Positions 11,046-23,425 of a stretch of DNA of 64,000 nucleotides are shown in pieces. Origin of the DNA: Thysanoteuthis rhombus (lineage: Eukaryota; Mollusca; Cephalopoda; Oegopsida; Thysanoteuthidae); NCBI GenBank assembly GCA_963457665.1, contig OY735203.1, positions 5,879,850 through 5,943,849 on the forward strand. Direction: 5' to 3'. The position numbers were made by a program, and so were the translations under genes. The notes beneath the pieces were generated by a model, which was given only the letters and a program-made list of their open reading frames with translations, was not told the DNA's origin and did no database searches. Numbering within the stretch: the first letter of the stretch is position 1; the number at the start of each line of letters is the position of its first letter.

Positions 11046-13420
11046 ATACTGTGCATATGTTTGCGCTCAAGTGCTTTCGACAATTCTCTGGCTATCAACC
11101 AAATATGAGAAAAACAATACATGTTATAAGATTTAGACATTTTGAAAATCAGGGAAAAATAAGGATGTTACCAGGGTTGTAGCAAGAGATTTGATGACCA
11201 AAGGAGCCTGGATCCTTGAAGACCATCCCTGTCCCAACATTTAGTGAATTGGTTCCCAACCAGGGATCCATAAAGGTATCTCTGATGGTCAATGGACAGG
11301 ACTTTGAAGAGACTAGTAGAGGATATAAAACAAAAATTATTGAAGGCAGTGATGTCACTAGAGATTTGAGGATCCAGATGGCGGGCTTGACTCCTTGAGG
11401 GACCCCCTTCCAATATTTTGTGAGATTTGTTATTCTATAATGTTAGTAGAAACGCAGTAGGTGAATTACTATTTATAAAGCTTTTAAGGAATCTCCCTGC
11501 ATTAAGGCATCAGCTATGGCACTGAATATTACTTGTTTTCCCTCTCAGCTTATAGTTTAGAACATTATGATTTTAGATTCCCAGGCTGGAAGATATCATT
11601 TTAGTTTAGAGTTCTGTTTTCACAATAGTAGCCTTAAGTAATTTTTCAACCACTGGTATACAGTAGTACCTGCTATTTACGACAACCCCATCTGCCAGCC
11701 GAAAGCGGTCACATACTGAAGGTGGTTTTAAAATAGAGGTGCATGACCAGCTGTCACTGTTGCCAGCTCAAGACTTTTTTTGTGCTAGTCGACTGCAAAA
11801 AGGGACAAAAAATACAAAAAAAATCAAACCAAGTTAGCCATTGTAGCCATTTCAAATGGCTAAAATAGTACTAAATATAAAAATTTTCTTGATGCTGAAA
11901 TGAATGAGATATCCCCAGCACTGATATTCTAAAAAAATTCTCAAGAGGACAGTAGGTATTTTCAGGGACAATGAGGGCACTATAACTTTAACAGGACAGT
12001 GAGACTATCTAGGGAGACTTACATTCATAAGGAGTGCGTAGTTTGATTTCCTCAAAAGCCTGACTTTGTAACTTCTATTTTTCGGTTGTTACTGGAAGTG
12101 AATGTCTAGACACGGGATAGAAATCTACAAACGTACTCATGAATAAAATCTAGATAATCCCTGATATTTTTTAAAATACACCAAAAATAAAAAGAATCAG
12201 AAAATAATTTGTGACACCTCAAGGGAAGGTTATCTTTTGACAAAAATTCTGATACATATATTGCAAACAGGCTGCCGGCCATAGCAGGAAGTGTTAGCCA
12301 AGAGATGAGGAACAAAAGAGGAGATGGAGGAAGAAAATAGTCAAGAGAATGATTTATTACAATGATGGAAAAGATTAGTGATCAAAATGTAAGTTGGGGT
12401 TTGTTTATTTGCATGATAACTGATATTTCCCCCTGATGAACTGAATCAATTATACATTCAGGAGACAAGCATTTAACTGAAAGCAAGGCTTCTAAGTTTG
12501 AATGGAATCTAATACTTCATGTGCATAAATAATAAAAAAGCCATCATCCCAGTTTTATTAAAATAAATTGCTGTTTATGTTGATTTTATCACAAGATAGA
12601 GAGACAAATTACTTGGTTTTTGCTAATTTACGACTCATTTGAGGTCGTTACATTTGACTGATCAACTTGAGTAGGATGCCATGAAAATTTCTGAGGGAAG
12701 GCATTTTTTGACCAAACAAGTGGGCATCTGTTTGAAAATTTTGCCAGTCACTGTTCGTATCTTGTGGCTGGTCATTCACAACAAGTCACTTAACATTGCA
12801 GAGGTGTTCATGCTTTAGGAAATCAGTCGTTAGGACCAGGTGATTGGAAAATGAGGAGTTCAGGAATTGCAGATACGACTGTATTATATACATGTGTTAT
12901 TTCTAAGTTCTAAGTTATTTCATTCAGTTGTCAAAAATTTTGTGGAAAATAGATATACCATCAGGTGCTATGCTTTGGAAGCAAAAATTGGAATCCAATC
13001 TTCTGAGATCATCCTGAGGCATAGGACTTGGTTCAGTGATGGAGTTTGTGCTTGTCTGTGGAAAGATGTGGTGGTAGCAGTAGTGTTGAGTCTTGGAGAG
13101 TCCGTAGGATGTTAGGGTTGAAGGGTAGTCATTTAGTATTGGACTGTGCGGGTAGATTGGGATGGTGAAGTGATGAGGTCAAAGAACATGAGTATTATCC
13201 TTACAGGTCACCTAAAGTTTGTTGGCTCTGATTTGTACAGGTGGAATACAATACAAAGATTTCAGTTGATATGGATCTAAGTGACTGTGAATATTAGATA
13301 TACCTGATTAGAGTGTTGATGTGAGGTTGTTGTTAGCGGGAGGATAATAATTTAGAGGTATGGTTAGGGTTGTTTGGTGTTGAGTCTATTCGGGAAGATA
13401 TATTTGTGTATATGTTTGTG

Positions 13421-13427
<7 letters not shown>
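11046..13427. other. No recognisable gene
   Basis: A patch at 11160-11410 is slightly GC-richer and open on both strands. It includes GGTTCCCAACCAGGGATCC, which resembles a hAT-type terminal word but has no partner. Near 11660-11790 a TAGTACCTGCTATTTACGAC word looks like another MITE end without a partner. The rest is featureless. Confidence 0.35.
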
Positions 13428-13482
<55 letters not shown>

Positions 13483-13493
13483 CACACATATAC
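13428..13493. repeat. (AT)n microsatellite with TG and AC edges
   Basis: TGTGTG leads into a long AT run, one G interruption, then TATACACACATATACA. Confidence 0.9.
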
Positions 13494-13499
13494 ATAAAA

Positions 13500-13600
13500 T
13501 GGTGTGTTGTAGAAATCAAACCTGTCATCGATTGGGTAGCCGCTTCAATATAGTAATACTGTCACCATTGAGCTAAACAGTTGCCAGCATTGCAAAGGCC
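13500..13600 (-). mobile_element. tRNA-derived SINE head
   Basis: On the minus strand TTTAGCTCAATGGTGACAG matches a box A and AGGTTTGATTTCT a box B, about 45 bases apart. It is directly followed by the (AT)n tract. The tRNA-like fold is degraded, so this is a SINE remnant and not a working tRNA gene. Confidence 0.5.
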
Positions 13601-13789
13601 CAAATAACTGTTTTAATTCCAAATTCTCATTTTGTTTATTCACAGTCCATATCTGCTCTATTTGTTTCTTTCAATACAGACAAGTATGTTATCAAGGAAA
13701 AGATGTAATGAACAAGATGAGAATTTGGAGTCAAAACTGCCTGCTGAAAGTTTAAACATTTTCTCCTTATAATGTCTAGCAAACCTCAT

Positions 13790-13895
13790 TTTCTAAAAAA
13801 ATTCTGAAACTTCTGTACTGATCACCTCTTCATTCAAATTTTTTAATTGATCATCCCAAATATGACCTGCTGTAAAAAAATGGCGGACTAGTCAA
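13790..13895 (+). repeat. Repeat family B, 3' fragment
   Basis: Carries the family words TTTTTTAATTGATCATCCC and CTGCTGTAAAAAAATGG, matching the 3' end of the better copies at 36.3, 38.4, 52.4 and 63.1 kb. Confidence 0.55.
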
Positions 13896-13961
13896 ATCAC
13901 CGTAGCCCTGAAAGTCGTCCAACCAAGTAGGCTATAGATTCTTCTCTCAGCTTGTTTGTCT

Positions 13962-13962
13962 A

Positions 13963-14036
<74 letters not shown>
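13962..14036. repeat. Self-complementary (TG)n(TA)n(CA)n microsatellite
   Basis: About 15 bases of TG, 48 of TA and 13 of CA. The order makes the tract its own reverse complement, so the whole tract can fold as a hairpin or cruciform. Confidence 0.95.
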
Positions 14037-14320
14037 GCGTGTGTGTCTGAGCACTCCTGGTCACATTTCTGGGGCTAAAACCTTGAAAATTTGAATGAGT
14101 ACATCATTAGACATCATCTGGGAACATGCTTTTTGCTTTCTTCAAAAAAGTACCTTTTTTGTCTCTCTATGGTCATTTTGGACCAACAATGCCCAAATCT
14201 TGTACTGGTATTTTTTTAGATAAAAGATCCATTTCTTTTAGATAATTGTAGATGTTTAGTTCTGGTGCACGTGCAGGCTATGATGAATTATTCATTTGAG
14301 GTACAGATTTTTTACGTATA
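14037..14320 (+). repeat. Repeat family A copy
   Basis: Shares GAGCACTCCTGGTCACATTT, CTTGAAAATTTG, GGTCATTTTGGACCAACAAT and TCTTGTACTGGTATTTTTTT with the copies at 32.7, 41.1 and 46.1 kb. It ends with a GGCTATGATGA word, also seen after the LINE insertion at 41.8 kb. I see no coding capacity. Confidence 0.65.
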
Positions 14321-14618
14321 TGTTTGAACTAAACCATACAATTTTCAAGTCCAAGTGAAGCAGGCCAACACCAGCTGTATCAACACTAATTCTAAGTAGC
14401 TAGTTTGTATTACTTCCAGCTCAAAGATGATGAATTCAGTGAATTAATTATGACAGCTTCTAGTTTTTTCTTGGACAATAATATCACGATCCATATGTTA
14501 TATTAAAAACACATGGTACTTATTGAAGAGTGACTTCACTACATGCCAAATTTTTTAGAGGAAGCATTATCAGGTATTCATTAATTGACAAATATTATGT
14601 TCACTTGCACACATGTGC

Positions 14619-14621
<3 letters not shown>

Positions 14622-14667
<46 letters not shown>
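14622..14667. repeat. (TA)n microsatellite
   Basis: Uninterrupted TA run of about 46 bases, immediately left of the foldback element. Confidence 0.95.
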
Positions 14668-14670
<3 letters not shown>

Positions 14671-14684
14671 CAGTTAAAAAATGC

Positions 14685-14920
14685 ATACATTGCGCAAGGT
14701 GTTGATATAATTGTAAAAGCTTTCAAAAAAATTAACTAGAATATTTCAACATAAAATAGATGAAAGAATATTAATGCAGTGGCACAAAATAGCTATTTAT
14801 GGTGGCATGTACCCACATATAACTAAGCTTAGTTTTATTTTGCCACTCCATTAATACTTTTTCATCTATTTCATGTTAAAATATTCTAGTTTAATTCTAT
14901 CAACACATTGTGCAGGTGTG
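14685..14920. mobile_element. Foldback / MITE-like inverted repeat
   Basis: The left arm (about 14690-14791) and right arm (about 14832-14914) are near-complementary over their whole length apart from a ~17-base insertion in the left arm. Shared arm words include CTAGAATATTT, AAATAGATGAAA and AGTGGCA. The centre contains the perfect palindrome AACTAAGCTTAGTT at 14821-14834. No transposase is encoded, so it would depend on another element or arise by inverted duplication. I see no clear target-site duplication. Confidence 0.75.
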
Positions 14921-17700
14921 CACTTTTCTTACTGGTCCTGTTTTCTTTGATATTGATAAGTGCATGCAACATCTTTAACTGTAACATTCATTGTTGAAAA
15001 AAAATGAAGTTGCAGGGTGGATTTGAAACACCAATCTCAATAACAAAATAAACACACTTACAAACCATACAATAATTAGAAACAATTCTATTTTGATTAT
15101 AAATCTGTGCTTGAGTTTAAATCTTTCTCATTTCTGATACTAAATATCTTGTTATATATTTACGAATTGGAGAATCCTTGATGTGTTTTTTTGTTTTTTT
15201 TAGAAAAAAAAATTCTCAATCAAATTAAGTCTATTTTAAAAGTTTTGAGTAATTATAAGTATGCTTTGCGTTATATCACTTTTGAAATAAAAAAATTCCC
15301 TTGTCATCAGTGCAATTTAAAAAAGTTACCCACAATAAAAATCTCTACAAGATGATGTAAATTTTATCAAAATTGGTCAAGTTTTACAACAGCTATTGCT
15401 AAACACATCTGCCCAATATATATATATACATATAAACTTGCTATTTTCCTTCAGAAAATTCTCTGGTATATTTGAATTTCTTTGAGATGATCATTTTAAA
15501 AAAACGATACATATATTTGATGAGAATATTTATCTATATTTCTATATATCTATATTTTGAGCCTTTTTTTCCATATTTCCTAACCTACTTTTAAGTGTTA
15601 ATAGCTCACTAATCCAAAGCTGTTGAGCATGTAAATAAATATTTTACGTCTTATCAATTTCCTCTGAGGTTTAATCAAAAAATGACCATATTTGTTTAAC
15701 TAAAAGAGAGTATTGCTTTTTATCCGCAAAATATATTTGTCAATGAGGGATCAATAAATATAAGAACAGACATGACAAATTTTTCATGTCACTTCTATTG
15801 AGTGTTCATCCATGTGAATATTAAATCCGCTGTGTCGGTTCTAATCGCAGACAGCATGCAAACCAACTTATGATAAAGAATACTAATTACAAAGAAAAAC
15901 TTCAAGTTGATTTTCGCTAATCTTAGACTCAATTTTCCCATGCTGTATTCCATCTTGCTTCCATAAGTATTTTAGTTTTCAAATAAATTAACCTTTTATA
16001 CATATTTGAGACAAAACTAAATCACATTCTAAGTGGTAGTAACAGCACAATAGGCTATTCCATTAATATACTTTGACAATTTGTTACTTGGCATTCCTTG
16101 TTCAATCTATCAGCCCACTTGATTACCTATCTGTCAGACAAATGAACCAAAGCCAAATGTTTTCCCCTTTCCCTGATTCTAGTCAATACAATGATCTTTC
16201 ACACTGACAAAGGCCTAATCCATCAATTCTGGTTGCCTAATTCACCTAATATTAATACAAAAATATTTGATTTAATATACATTATTCATTTATTATATTT
16301 CTATACTTTTGTTAGCATTTTCTTTAATTTTGTAATTAATTCATTATGGTCAAGCTGATAAGTTATAAAGGGATCAAGATGTCTCGGGATGGCTTCATTG
16401 AATTGTCTAGAAATCTTACTAATTTTGCTACCTTGATTAATATGGAATGGAAATTAATCCTGTTAGTCAAACAATCTATCGACAAACATTCGATCAAGAA
16501 AGTTGCTCGCATTCCATTTTGTTCACACTTTAGTTCCAGATCCTTAGGGTATATAGTACTATTGATTTTCAAAATTCTCCTCCGTCATTAAGAGATCATA
16601 AGTCATCAATAAAATGGGTGCAACCTAAAAATGCACCTATATCAGTTCTAATCAAAGATGACATGAATATATATTCATGTCTGTATATAGGATCAATACC
16701 CACAGGAAGGCATATAATCTGATGAAATAATTTCCCATATTTTTCAGTCTAGAGTTAGACACAAAACCCTTCTTTTAGCCAGGTATCTAAAATGTCACTT
16801 CCTATGACAACCCTGAATGCATATTTGAACACCTCTTTGCCCCGATCTTTCAACCGTTAAAATTCTTGCCTTTTAGCCCTAGCTTTTGAGCCGATGTACT
16901 TCTCCCTTTCTCTCTGGCTTATTTGGCCCCAGCATCTTGTGCTGGTTATCTTACTTTACCCCTCTCTAAACTTGTCGCCAGCATAGTCTCTACTCATTGA
17001 CCGTGGCTATATATATATTGTCTTGTCACTTATCTTCCTCAATGTGAGTATTCACATGAGCTTCATGGCTATCAAATGCAAACATTGCAACTGCTGTTTT
17101 TGGCGACCACACAAAGGCTGTGTTCATTATTTTTGCTCCTCTAGCTCCTTCTTGCATCTATCCTGATTAAACCCCTTTTTCTAATCTGGCTTGGTCAACT
17201 ATACCACTCATTATAACAGGCATGACTTATCAGGCTCCATTCAATAGATAGGCAAAATGACAATTGACCCTTTATGCCACATGTCCCTTTAATTCTTATT
17301 CTTTCCTACATTTCATCTTTTTATTCCTTAGTGACAACGTAAATCTAACATGCTTTTCCTCTTCTCTTTACTCTTCTTAACACAATTGAATGTATCAATA
17401 TTTCCATTTCATGTATTTTATTTATATTTTTCATTTGTGCATTAAACGTACCTATCATTTTTCTTATTGAAATATTTGTATGTTTCATTTTACTCCATTT
17501 GATATCTACGTTCACATTTGTACTCAGCGTAACTCTTCTTTATGCATCTCCCTTCTTTCATCAACATCTACAAAGACATTGGCAATACACCAAACCATGT
17601 GAAAACAAAATCCATTGTTTCCAACATCTTTGCGCTACCCATTCCTTGACGAAAACTTCTACAATAATCCAGAAGTATAATTTCTATAAGCACTTGACCT
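14921..17700. other. No recognisable gene
   Basis: Very AT-rich DNA to about 16.6 kb, then a less AT-biased patch (16.75-17.3 kb) of unknown origin. An 81-residue frame at 16346-16591 overlaps an antisense frame of similar length, and neither is recognised. Confidence 0.4.
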
Positions 17701-17710
17701 CCCAACATGA

Positions 17711-18475
17711 TTATATCCCACAGCAGCTTATCCAAATAAAATTACTAACGATCCCTGTAAGGATAGAACACGTGGAGTAAGTTATACCTTTTGTTTTACA
17801 TAGGAAAGCTTCAGAGTTAACAAACCCAGTATATTTACTATTTGCTCCAACAAATGCCGAGTCAATTATTTTATTCAATTTTTCAAGAAGATCTTCATGA
17901 GGAATTTTGGTGTAAAGAGTACTAAAATTGAAGTTCAAGATAGATTTAGCCCCTCTATGGGTATATATATGATCAAATTATTTTTTAACAGGTATAGAAC
18001 TATTTACTACCCCCAAAAGATTTGAATTCTCACAGAATTCACTTTCTATATGGAATTTCTGTATTTGATAGTATATTAAATTAAAAACTTGAAAAGCAGC
18101 TTTGCTTGGAGGTTTGATGCTTCAAACTCTAGAGGCTACAATAAAATGAACACCTATTGGATTTTTATGCATTTCAGGTATCCAATACATAATTTATAAC
18201 TTTTGTATATTATTATCTAACTTTTTACATTATATAATGTTATTAGATATAACATTATTCAGTTCACAAGGAGATACTCTATATGTGGATGATTGTGTTC
18301 CTATTAAAGCTACTTTAGACAATATCCTTTGGATATAGCATTTTTTTTATATATATAAATATATGTGCATTAGGTTAACAATAAGGAAAAGTAATTGTAT
18401 CTAAATTAAATTTGTTATACTAACATCATTAGCCTTTGTCAAAGAAGCAATTTTAGATAAAACAGAAAAAAAATC
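17711..18475 (-). pseudogene. Penelope-like element reverse transcriptase fragment
   Basis: Minus-strand translation runs through TYRVSPCELNNVI (near 18.27 kb), IMYWIPEMHKNPIGVHFIVA (near 18.16 kb), SIKPPSK and LNFNFSTLYTKIPHEDLLEK (near 17.9 kb), then a diverged RT end. The W.PK/EMHKNP...R/HFI.AS...KP and DFSTLYTKIPH signatures belong to Penelope-like reverse transcriptases. The last stretch, 17711-17938, is open for 75 residues. In the STLY motif the usual leading Asp is Asn (NFNFSTLY). Stops occur upstream and the finger/palm continuation fades near 17.7 kb. No GIY-YIG module follows. Confidence 0.8.
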
Positions 18476-18559
18476 AGTCAGCAATCCTGATCATAATGTA
18501 TTTGAAACTGGCTAAACACTCAATTTTCTCATTCAAACCCCCCCTCCACACACAATATT

Positions 18560-18850
18560 ATCATCATCATCATCATCAATCTTTTAGCATCCGTCATTGA
18601 TTATAAACTTTACCCAGGATTGCCACATCTCTTTATCATGGGCGTGATGGAGCCAATACTTTCTGAAATCATCTAGTTCATCTCTTGATCTTGCATTCTG
18701 CGGACCTCAGTTGCACATGTGATTTCTAGGTTGTTGTGAGTTGTGATGTCCATCAATTGTCTGCCATTCTTGTAACATGACCAGCCCATGTTTTATTCTG
18801 TGATGATTCTTGTTTTCTCCAGATATATAATGTGATTTTGAGCACAAACT
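18560..18850 (-). pseudogene. RTE-like LINE 1, 5'-truncated 3' end with (GAT)n tail
   Basis: On the minus strand this is the C-terminal end of the local LINE ORF2, including the segment equivalent to ...HVARMADNRWTS... and ...ITTHN.... It closes at 18560-18578 with the (ATC)n complement of the (GAT)n tail. Only the last ~270 bases are present, typical of incomplete target-primed reverse transcription. Confidence 0.8.
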
Positions 18851-20515
18851 GACCATTTAATTGCACAAAACCATAACCCTGAACATCCTAGAACCTTTAT
18901 CAATGTCTCATCCTATTTCCGAATATATTGATCTACTTTTTGCTTTGAAATAAACAAACATTTCAATCTGTTTCATTCAAAATTGCTGCTTTAACAAATT
19001 GAAAAGGTAAAACCTGTTTGTAAAAAGAATTTGATTTAAATACTTCTATTTTCCCTTATTGTCAGCCCAATACATTTCATCGAACATATATCCACGTACT
19101 CATCATATATATTAATGTATTAGGAAATGGATGTATATGATCCTGCCACTGCACCATTTTCTCTGATTGTTTATTCTATTTATGTTGTCTAGTTCGAGTG
19201 ATACATCAACTGTGTAATGATGGAAGATCATTTCAAATAAGAGTTTCTTCATGATACAACGCGATTCATGATCATATATTTATATGTATGTATATGCATA
19301 AGGTTGGCACAAATTTCATTTAGATGTTATGTTCTCTGTATAAGTTGGAAATAAGAATTCCTCAAGCAAAAATCAAAGTAAAAACTACAAAGCTGACAGT
19401 TTTTATGGAGGGATATTTTAGCTTCTAATTGATGTTTCCCTTTTAGGGCTCGAGTTTGTTGAATAGCAAGTGAAAATGGATCCCAAATCTCAAGGTAAAT
19501 CTATAGGGATGATTCTATTGTGTCAGATGCACGTTTAATTTTATCGTCCTTTTCAAGAATAAAAATTCATATTTGCACCTTGTTACATGTATCTATCAGG
19601 CACTGGAAGCAAAAGAAGGTCGATGGCTGGAAGAGTGTCCAGTTGTTTCAGCCTCTCAATAACACTGATCTTACAGCATTTGGAACCTGTCAGATTCCAG
19701 ATTATTTCTTGTTCAGCTTAGTACATCCTAGCGTGCTGCAGATAAAATACATAAATAAAAAGAAATATAGGTTGAATACTCCTTATCTAAAATACCTGTG
19801 ATCAGGAGTATTTTGGACGTCAGAAATTTTTGTATTTCATATTTACATACATATTATGAGATATATTGGGGATGGGGCCTATAATCTGAAAAGAGCAATC
19901 TTGGGTCTTTTATATATATCATCTCACTTTTGATTTATATTACATTCAAAAAACTAGTAATTTTTTTGTAGTGTATGGAAAAAAAGCTTCTTGAATATTT
20001 TGAAAAGCTGTTTTTATAACATTTTTATTGTTTACAGGAATTTTTGTTCAATTTACAACATAATAAGGAATTGCGTTGTTGAATTGAATCAGAATAGGAG
20101 GTGACAGTTGTGAAATGGATGAATAAAAAATAAAATAGATTGATAAATAGATAAAGATGTCTGAATCAATGAATGCGAGAAGGTGTTGAAAAGTTTTCAG
20201 CTTGAGCGCTGTCAGATCTCAACCCAACCCACTTTCCGAGATCTGAGCCTTGTTTTGTCATTGTAGCCAGAAAGAGTGTTCTTTTATATTGTAAATTGTG
20301 AAGTGCCAATCTACAGGATCCTTATGCTTATTTTTTAATTTTGTTAGGTTTTTTTAGTTTCAGATAAGGGGCACTCAACCTGCACCTCTTTAAAATCAAT
20401 AACAAGTGAATAATGATAAAGAATGAAATAAATTTATTTCCAGACAATTTTATTGTTATGAAAAAAGTAAGTGTCCGGTGAAAATATACTTACCTAGATT
20501 CAGTGGTCAAGTATT
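18851..20515. other. No recognisable gene
   Basis: AT-rich DNA. A 93-residue frame at 19520-19801 is unrecognised. TTGAATACTCCTTATCTAAAATAC near 19774 and CAGATAAGGGGCACTCAACC near 20361 are inversely related and may mark the two ends of an old non-autonomous element. Confidence 0.35.
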
Positions 20516-20519
20516 GCCA

Positions 20520-21340
20520 GGTTATTGATGATATCATAAAACAAGATGTGAATCCAGTATATGTCGAAGTTTTGCAGCATATCTACCAACACAGTTTATT
20601 CATTTGGCAACATAAAGACCCATAGACCCTTTTAGCTCAAAAAGGGAGTAAGACAGGGCAATACCAGCTTGCCCAAACTCTTCACAGCCAGCCTCAAGAC
20701 GATCTTTCAAAACCTAGACTAGGAAAACAAAAGAATCAGAATAGACAGTGAATACATAAATAATTTTAGATTTGCTGACACTTTTGATCTTTTTGTTGAG
20801 AACCTTCATGATCTCTATAGAAGAGAACAAAGACAGAGTAGAAAATGAGGAGTTGGAGGAAGTAGACCACAACATTTACCTAAGACAATGAATCTCCAAG
20901 AAATCCTCAAAAGGAGAAATCAAGCATAGAATCATTCTAGGTTGGCAAACTTTCATTGAGACAGCTCATCTTTCAAAAATAAGAAAATTGCATTGATAGT
21001 CACCTGTGGAGCTGAGGCATGGAATCCAAACAAGAGATGACCCTCAAACTGAGATCCATGCAACATGCACAAGAGAGAATCATGCTCAACATCACATGGA
21101 GAGATCACAGGACAGCATAGTATATTATTGAGGAAAAGCAGGAGTTGGAGATATCATTAGAAACTCAAATGGCAATGGGCTGGCCATGTTGCAAGAATGG
21201 CTGACGTCCCTTGGACATCCCGACTCACAACATGGATCATCAGATCATATGTGATTATGCATCTGGCAAATTATGAATTGGTGTGACAAACCCGACAAGT
21301 TCAGAAAGCATTGTTTTAGTTAAGACACTCGGAGGCAATG
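20520..21340 (+). pseudogene. RTE-like LINE 1, RT to C-terminus
   Basis: Plus-strand translation gives NPVYVEVLQHIY, then LKKGVRQGNTSLPKLFTASL (the GVRQGD.ISP-type RT motif), then NNFRFADTFDLFVEN (RT box C, FADD changed to FADT), and later a W.WAGHVARMAD block near 21.18 kb. Several stops and frameshifts separate the blocks. The (GAT)n tail is not preserved. Confidence 0.85.
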
Positions 21341-22019
21341 AAATTAGTTTCAGGAATACCTGTCTATCTACATGAAAGGAATATACAAAAATCAAGCAAT
21401 TGTGAAGTGTCAATTAAAAATCAACCATCACATCACAAAGCTGGTTTTGTTTAATGTCAGCAAAGTTGGTTTTGAAATAAAGAATAGAACTCACCATTAC
21501 TTAATAATTGAACAATTGTAGAATCATCAAAATTTAAAATTGTGTACAAAATTCAATTAAAGAATAAATATGGTCAGAACAGATTCACCAGCGTTTTCAA
21601 CAGCAAAGCTTCTGAAATAGAGTAAAGAAACATCTAGATTCTCAAGAATCTAGATCTTATAATTAAACCTGTCAAAATAAAGCCTCAAAAAGGATTTTTT
21701 TTTTTTTTTTGAATAGAAAAAAAAACATCTTTAGAAAGGGTCTAATATGTACTGTGGCAAAATTTTTAGACTGTAGAGAAAACAGTATGGCCCGGAGCAC
21801 AGAAATGTACAAAAACATGCATATAAAAAAAAGGGATAGAAACCTTCAACACCTTTTCTAGCTACAGTCATTCAGCAAGTCAAGTTGCTGTATGGTCAAA
21901 CACTGTGACCATTGAAGATGATTTCTGCAACTTTTGTAAATATAATAAATAAATTTCTAGACATACAAAAGTTGTCACTTTTGAACTGTTGCTGAGAGAG
22001 CTACCTACTGGTCATTCAT
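21341..22019. other. No recognisable gene
   Basis: AT-rich DNA with a T17-like run near 21693 and several A-runs. I see nothing else in it. Confidence 0.45.
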
Positions 22020-22165
22020 TCATGATTTCAAATCATGGTAGAGAAATGTTAATTCTATAGATATAAGTTTGATGAGGATTATTGTTGTTGTTGTTTCTAC
22101 AAGAGAAAATAAAGTCAACCCTAACTTGGACTGGAGTCTGAAGATTAAAATTTATTCCATCCCTT
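22020..22165 (+). mobile_element. SINE family 2 copy
   Basis: Shares TTTCAAATCATGGTAG, a (TTG)n stretch, AAAGTCAACC and TTGGACTGGAGTCTGA with the 57.1-57.5 kb copies. The tRNA-like head is mostly missing. Confidence 0.55.
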
Positions 22166-22785
22166 ATGATGGGTTGCTTTATAAATATATACTTACCATT
22201 TACAAATTTAGGATTTCTGAGGATAAAAGAAAAATATTCAATACCTGTGCCTTGCATCAATGAATCACTATAGCCTGCATATGCAAGAATTATGAAAAAT
22301 AGTTTGAAAAAAAAAAAAATCTTTTATCTAAAATCAAAAAAAAAAGTTTTGCACATTATTAATCTAAAATGACTAGAGGGACCACAAAAAGCACTTGGGG
22401 GAGAGAGCTTTGAGAGGGTGCTTAGTGGGGTGCCCAGGTAAATTTGCAAGGTAGTAACCACAACAATGTGACTAGGAGGGCCAGAAAAACACAGATATAG
22501 ACAATCAAAGAGAGAGGAATCCATATCCCATGTGTGTGTTTGTTCAGCCATTTGTAAGGCTACGATGATTTGATAAGATAGTAAAAAACATAGTTTATAT
22601 ATGGAAATGTTTGACTATTTTGATTTCTCTTCATTTAGATATGAAATTCACAGTTTCACTGATAGAAAAAATTCTTTGTAGATAGACAATTATTGCTTTG
22701 AGGGATATAATTTATGCAATTTCATGATCATGTATTTTAATGTAGACATTGTAAATTTGCATAGCTCAAAATTTTTTTTTTTAGC
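22166..22785. other. No recognisable gene
   Basis: AT-rich with A-runs near 22308 and 22336. The minus-strand frame at 22324-22551 is not recognised. Confidence 0.4.
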
Positions 22786-22789
22786 TTAA

Positions 22790-23425
22790 ACGGTGATGAA
22801 ATTGAAAATAGCTTTTTGTTTGAGTTCTTTCATCATCAGTATTTATCATCTGTCATTGGACATAGAATTTCCCACCATGGCCGTCATGGAGCCAATACTT
22901 TCTGAATTTATCCAGTTAATCTTTCCATCTTCAATGCTGCTGGCTTTGGTTACGCATGTGATCTCTTGGGGATCCATGTTGTGAGTAGTGATGTCTATTA
23001 GTTGTCTGCCATTCTTGCAACATGAACTGCCCGTTGACATTTAAGCTTTCTAATGGATCCTAGGATGTCTTTGACTCCTGTATTTCCCAAATATACTATG
23101 CTGTCTTATGATGTCTCCCTGTAAGGTTGAGCATGATTCTTTCATGTGTGGGTTGCATGATTCTCAGTTTGAGGGTCAGTCATTCGGTTAGTTCCATGCT
23201 TCAGCTCCATAGGTGACTATTGGGGGAATGCATTGGTTGAATAGTCCTCTTTTTAGGATTAATGGAACTTTCTTGATCTTGAAGGTTGAGCTTGAGCTGA
23301 AGGCTTACCATCCTAGGAGGATTCTTTGTCTCATTTCTTCTTCTTTTGGGGAGTTAAGGCAGATTTCTTGTCCTAGGTAGATGTAGTGGTCTACTTTTTT
23401 CCATTTTTAATCCTTTATGTACATA
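22790..23425 (-). pseudogene. RTE-like LINE 1, 3' half of ORF2 tail
   Basis: On the minus strand it starts with YIYLGQEI near 23.38 kb, continues through KVPLILKRGLFNQCIPPIV and TYGAEAWN, then HVARMADN near 23.0 kb and NSESIG near the end. The order matches the C-terminal third of LINE 1. Stops occur in PND*PSN* and elsewhere. 5'-truncated just after the RT domain. Confidence 0.85.

Noticed and set aside
11168-11413. Overlapping open frames on both strands
   Set aside because: Low stop density on both strands reflects local base composition. There is no family match, and a hAT-like word there has no partner end.
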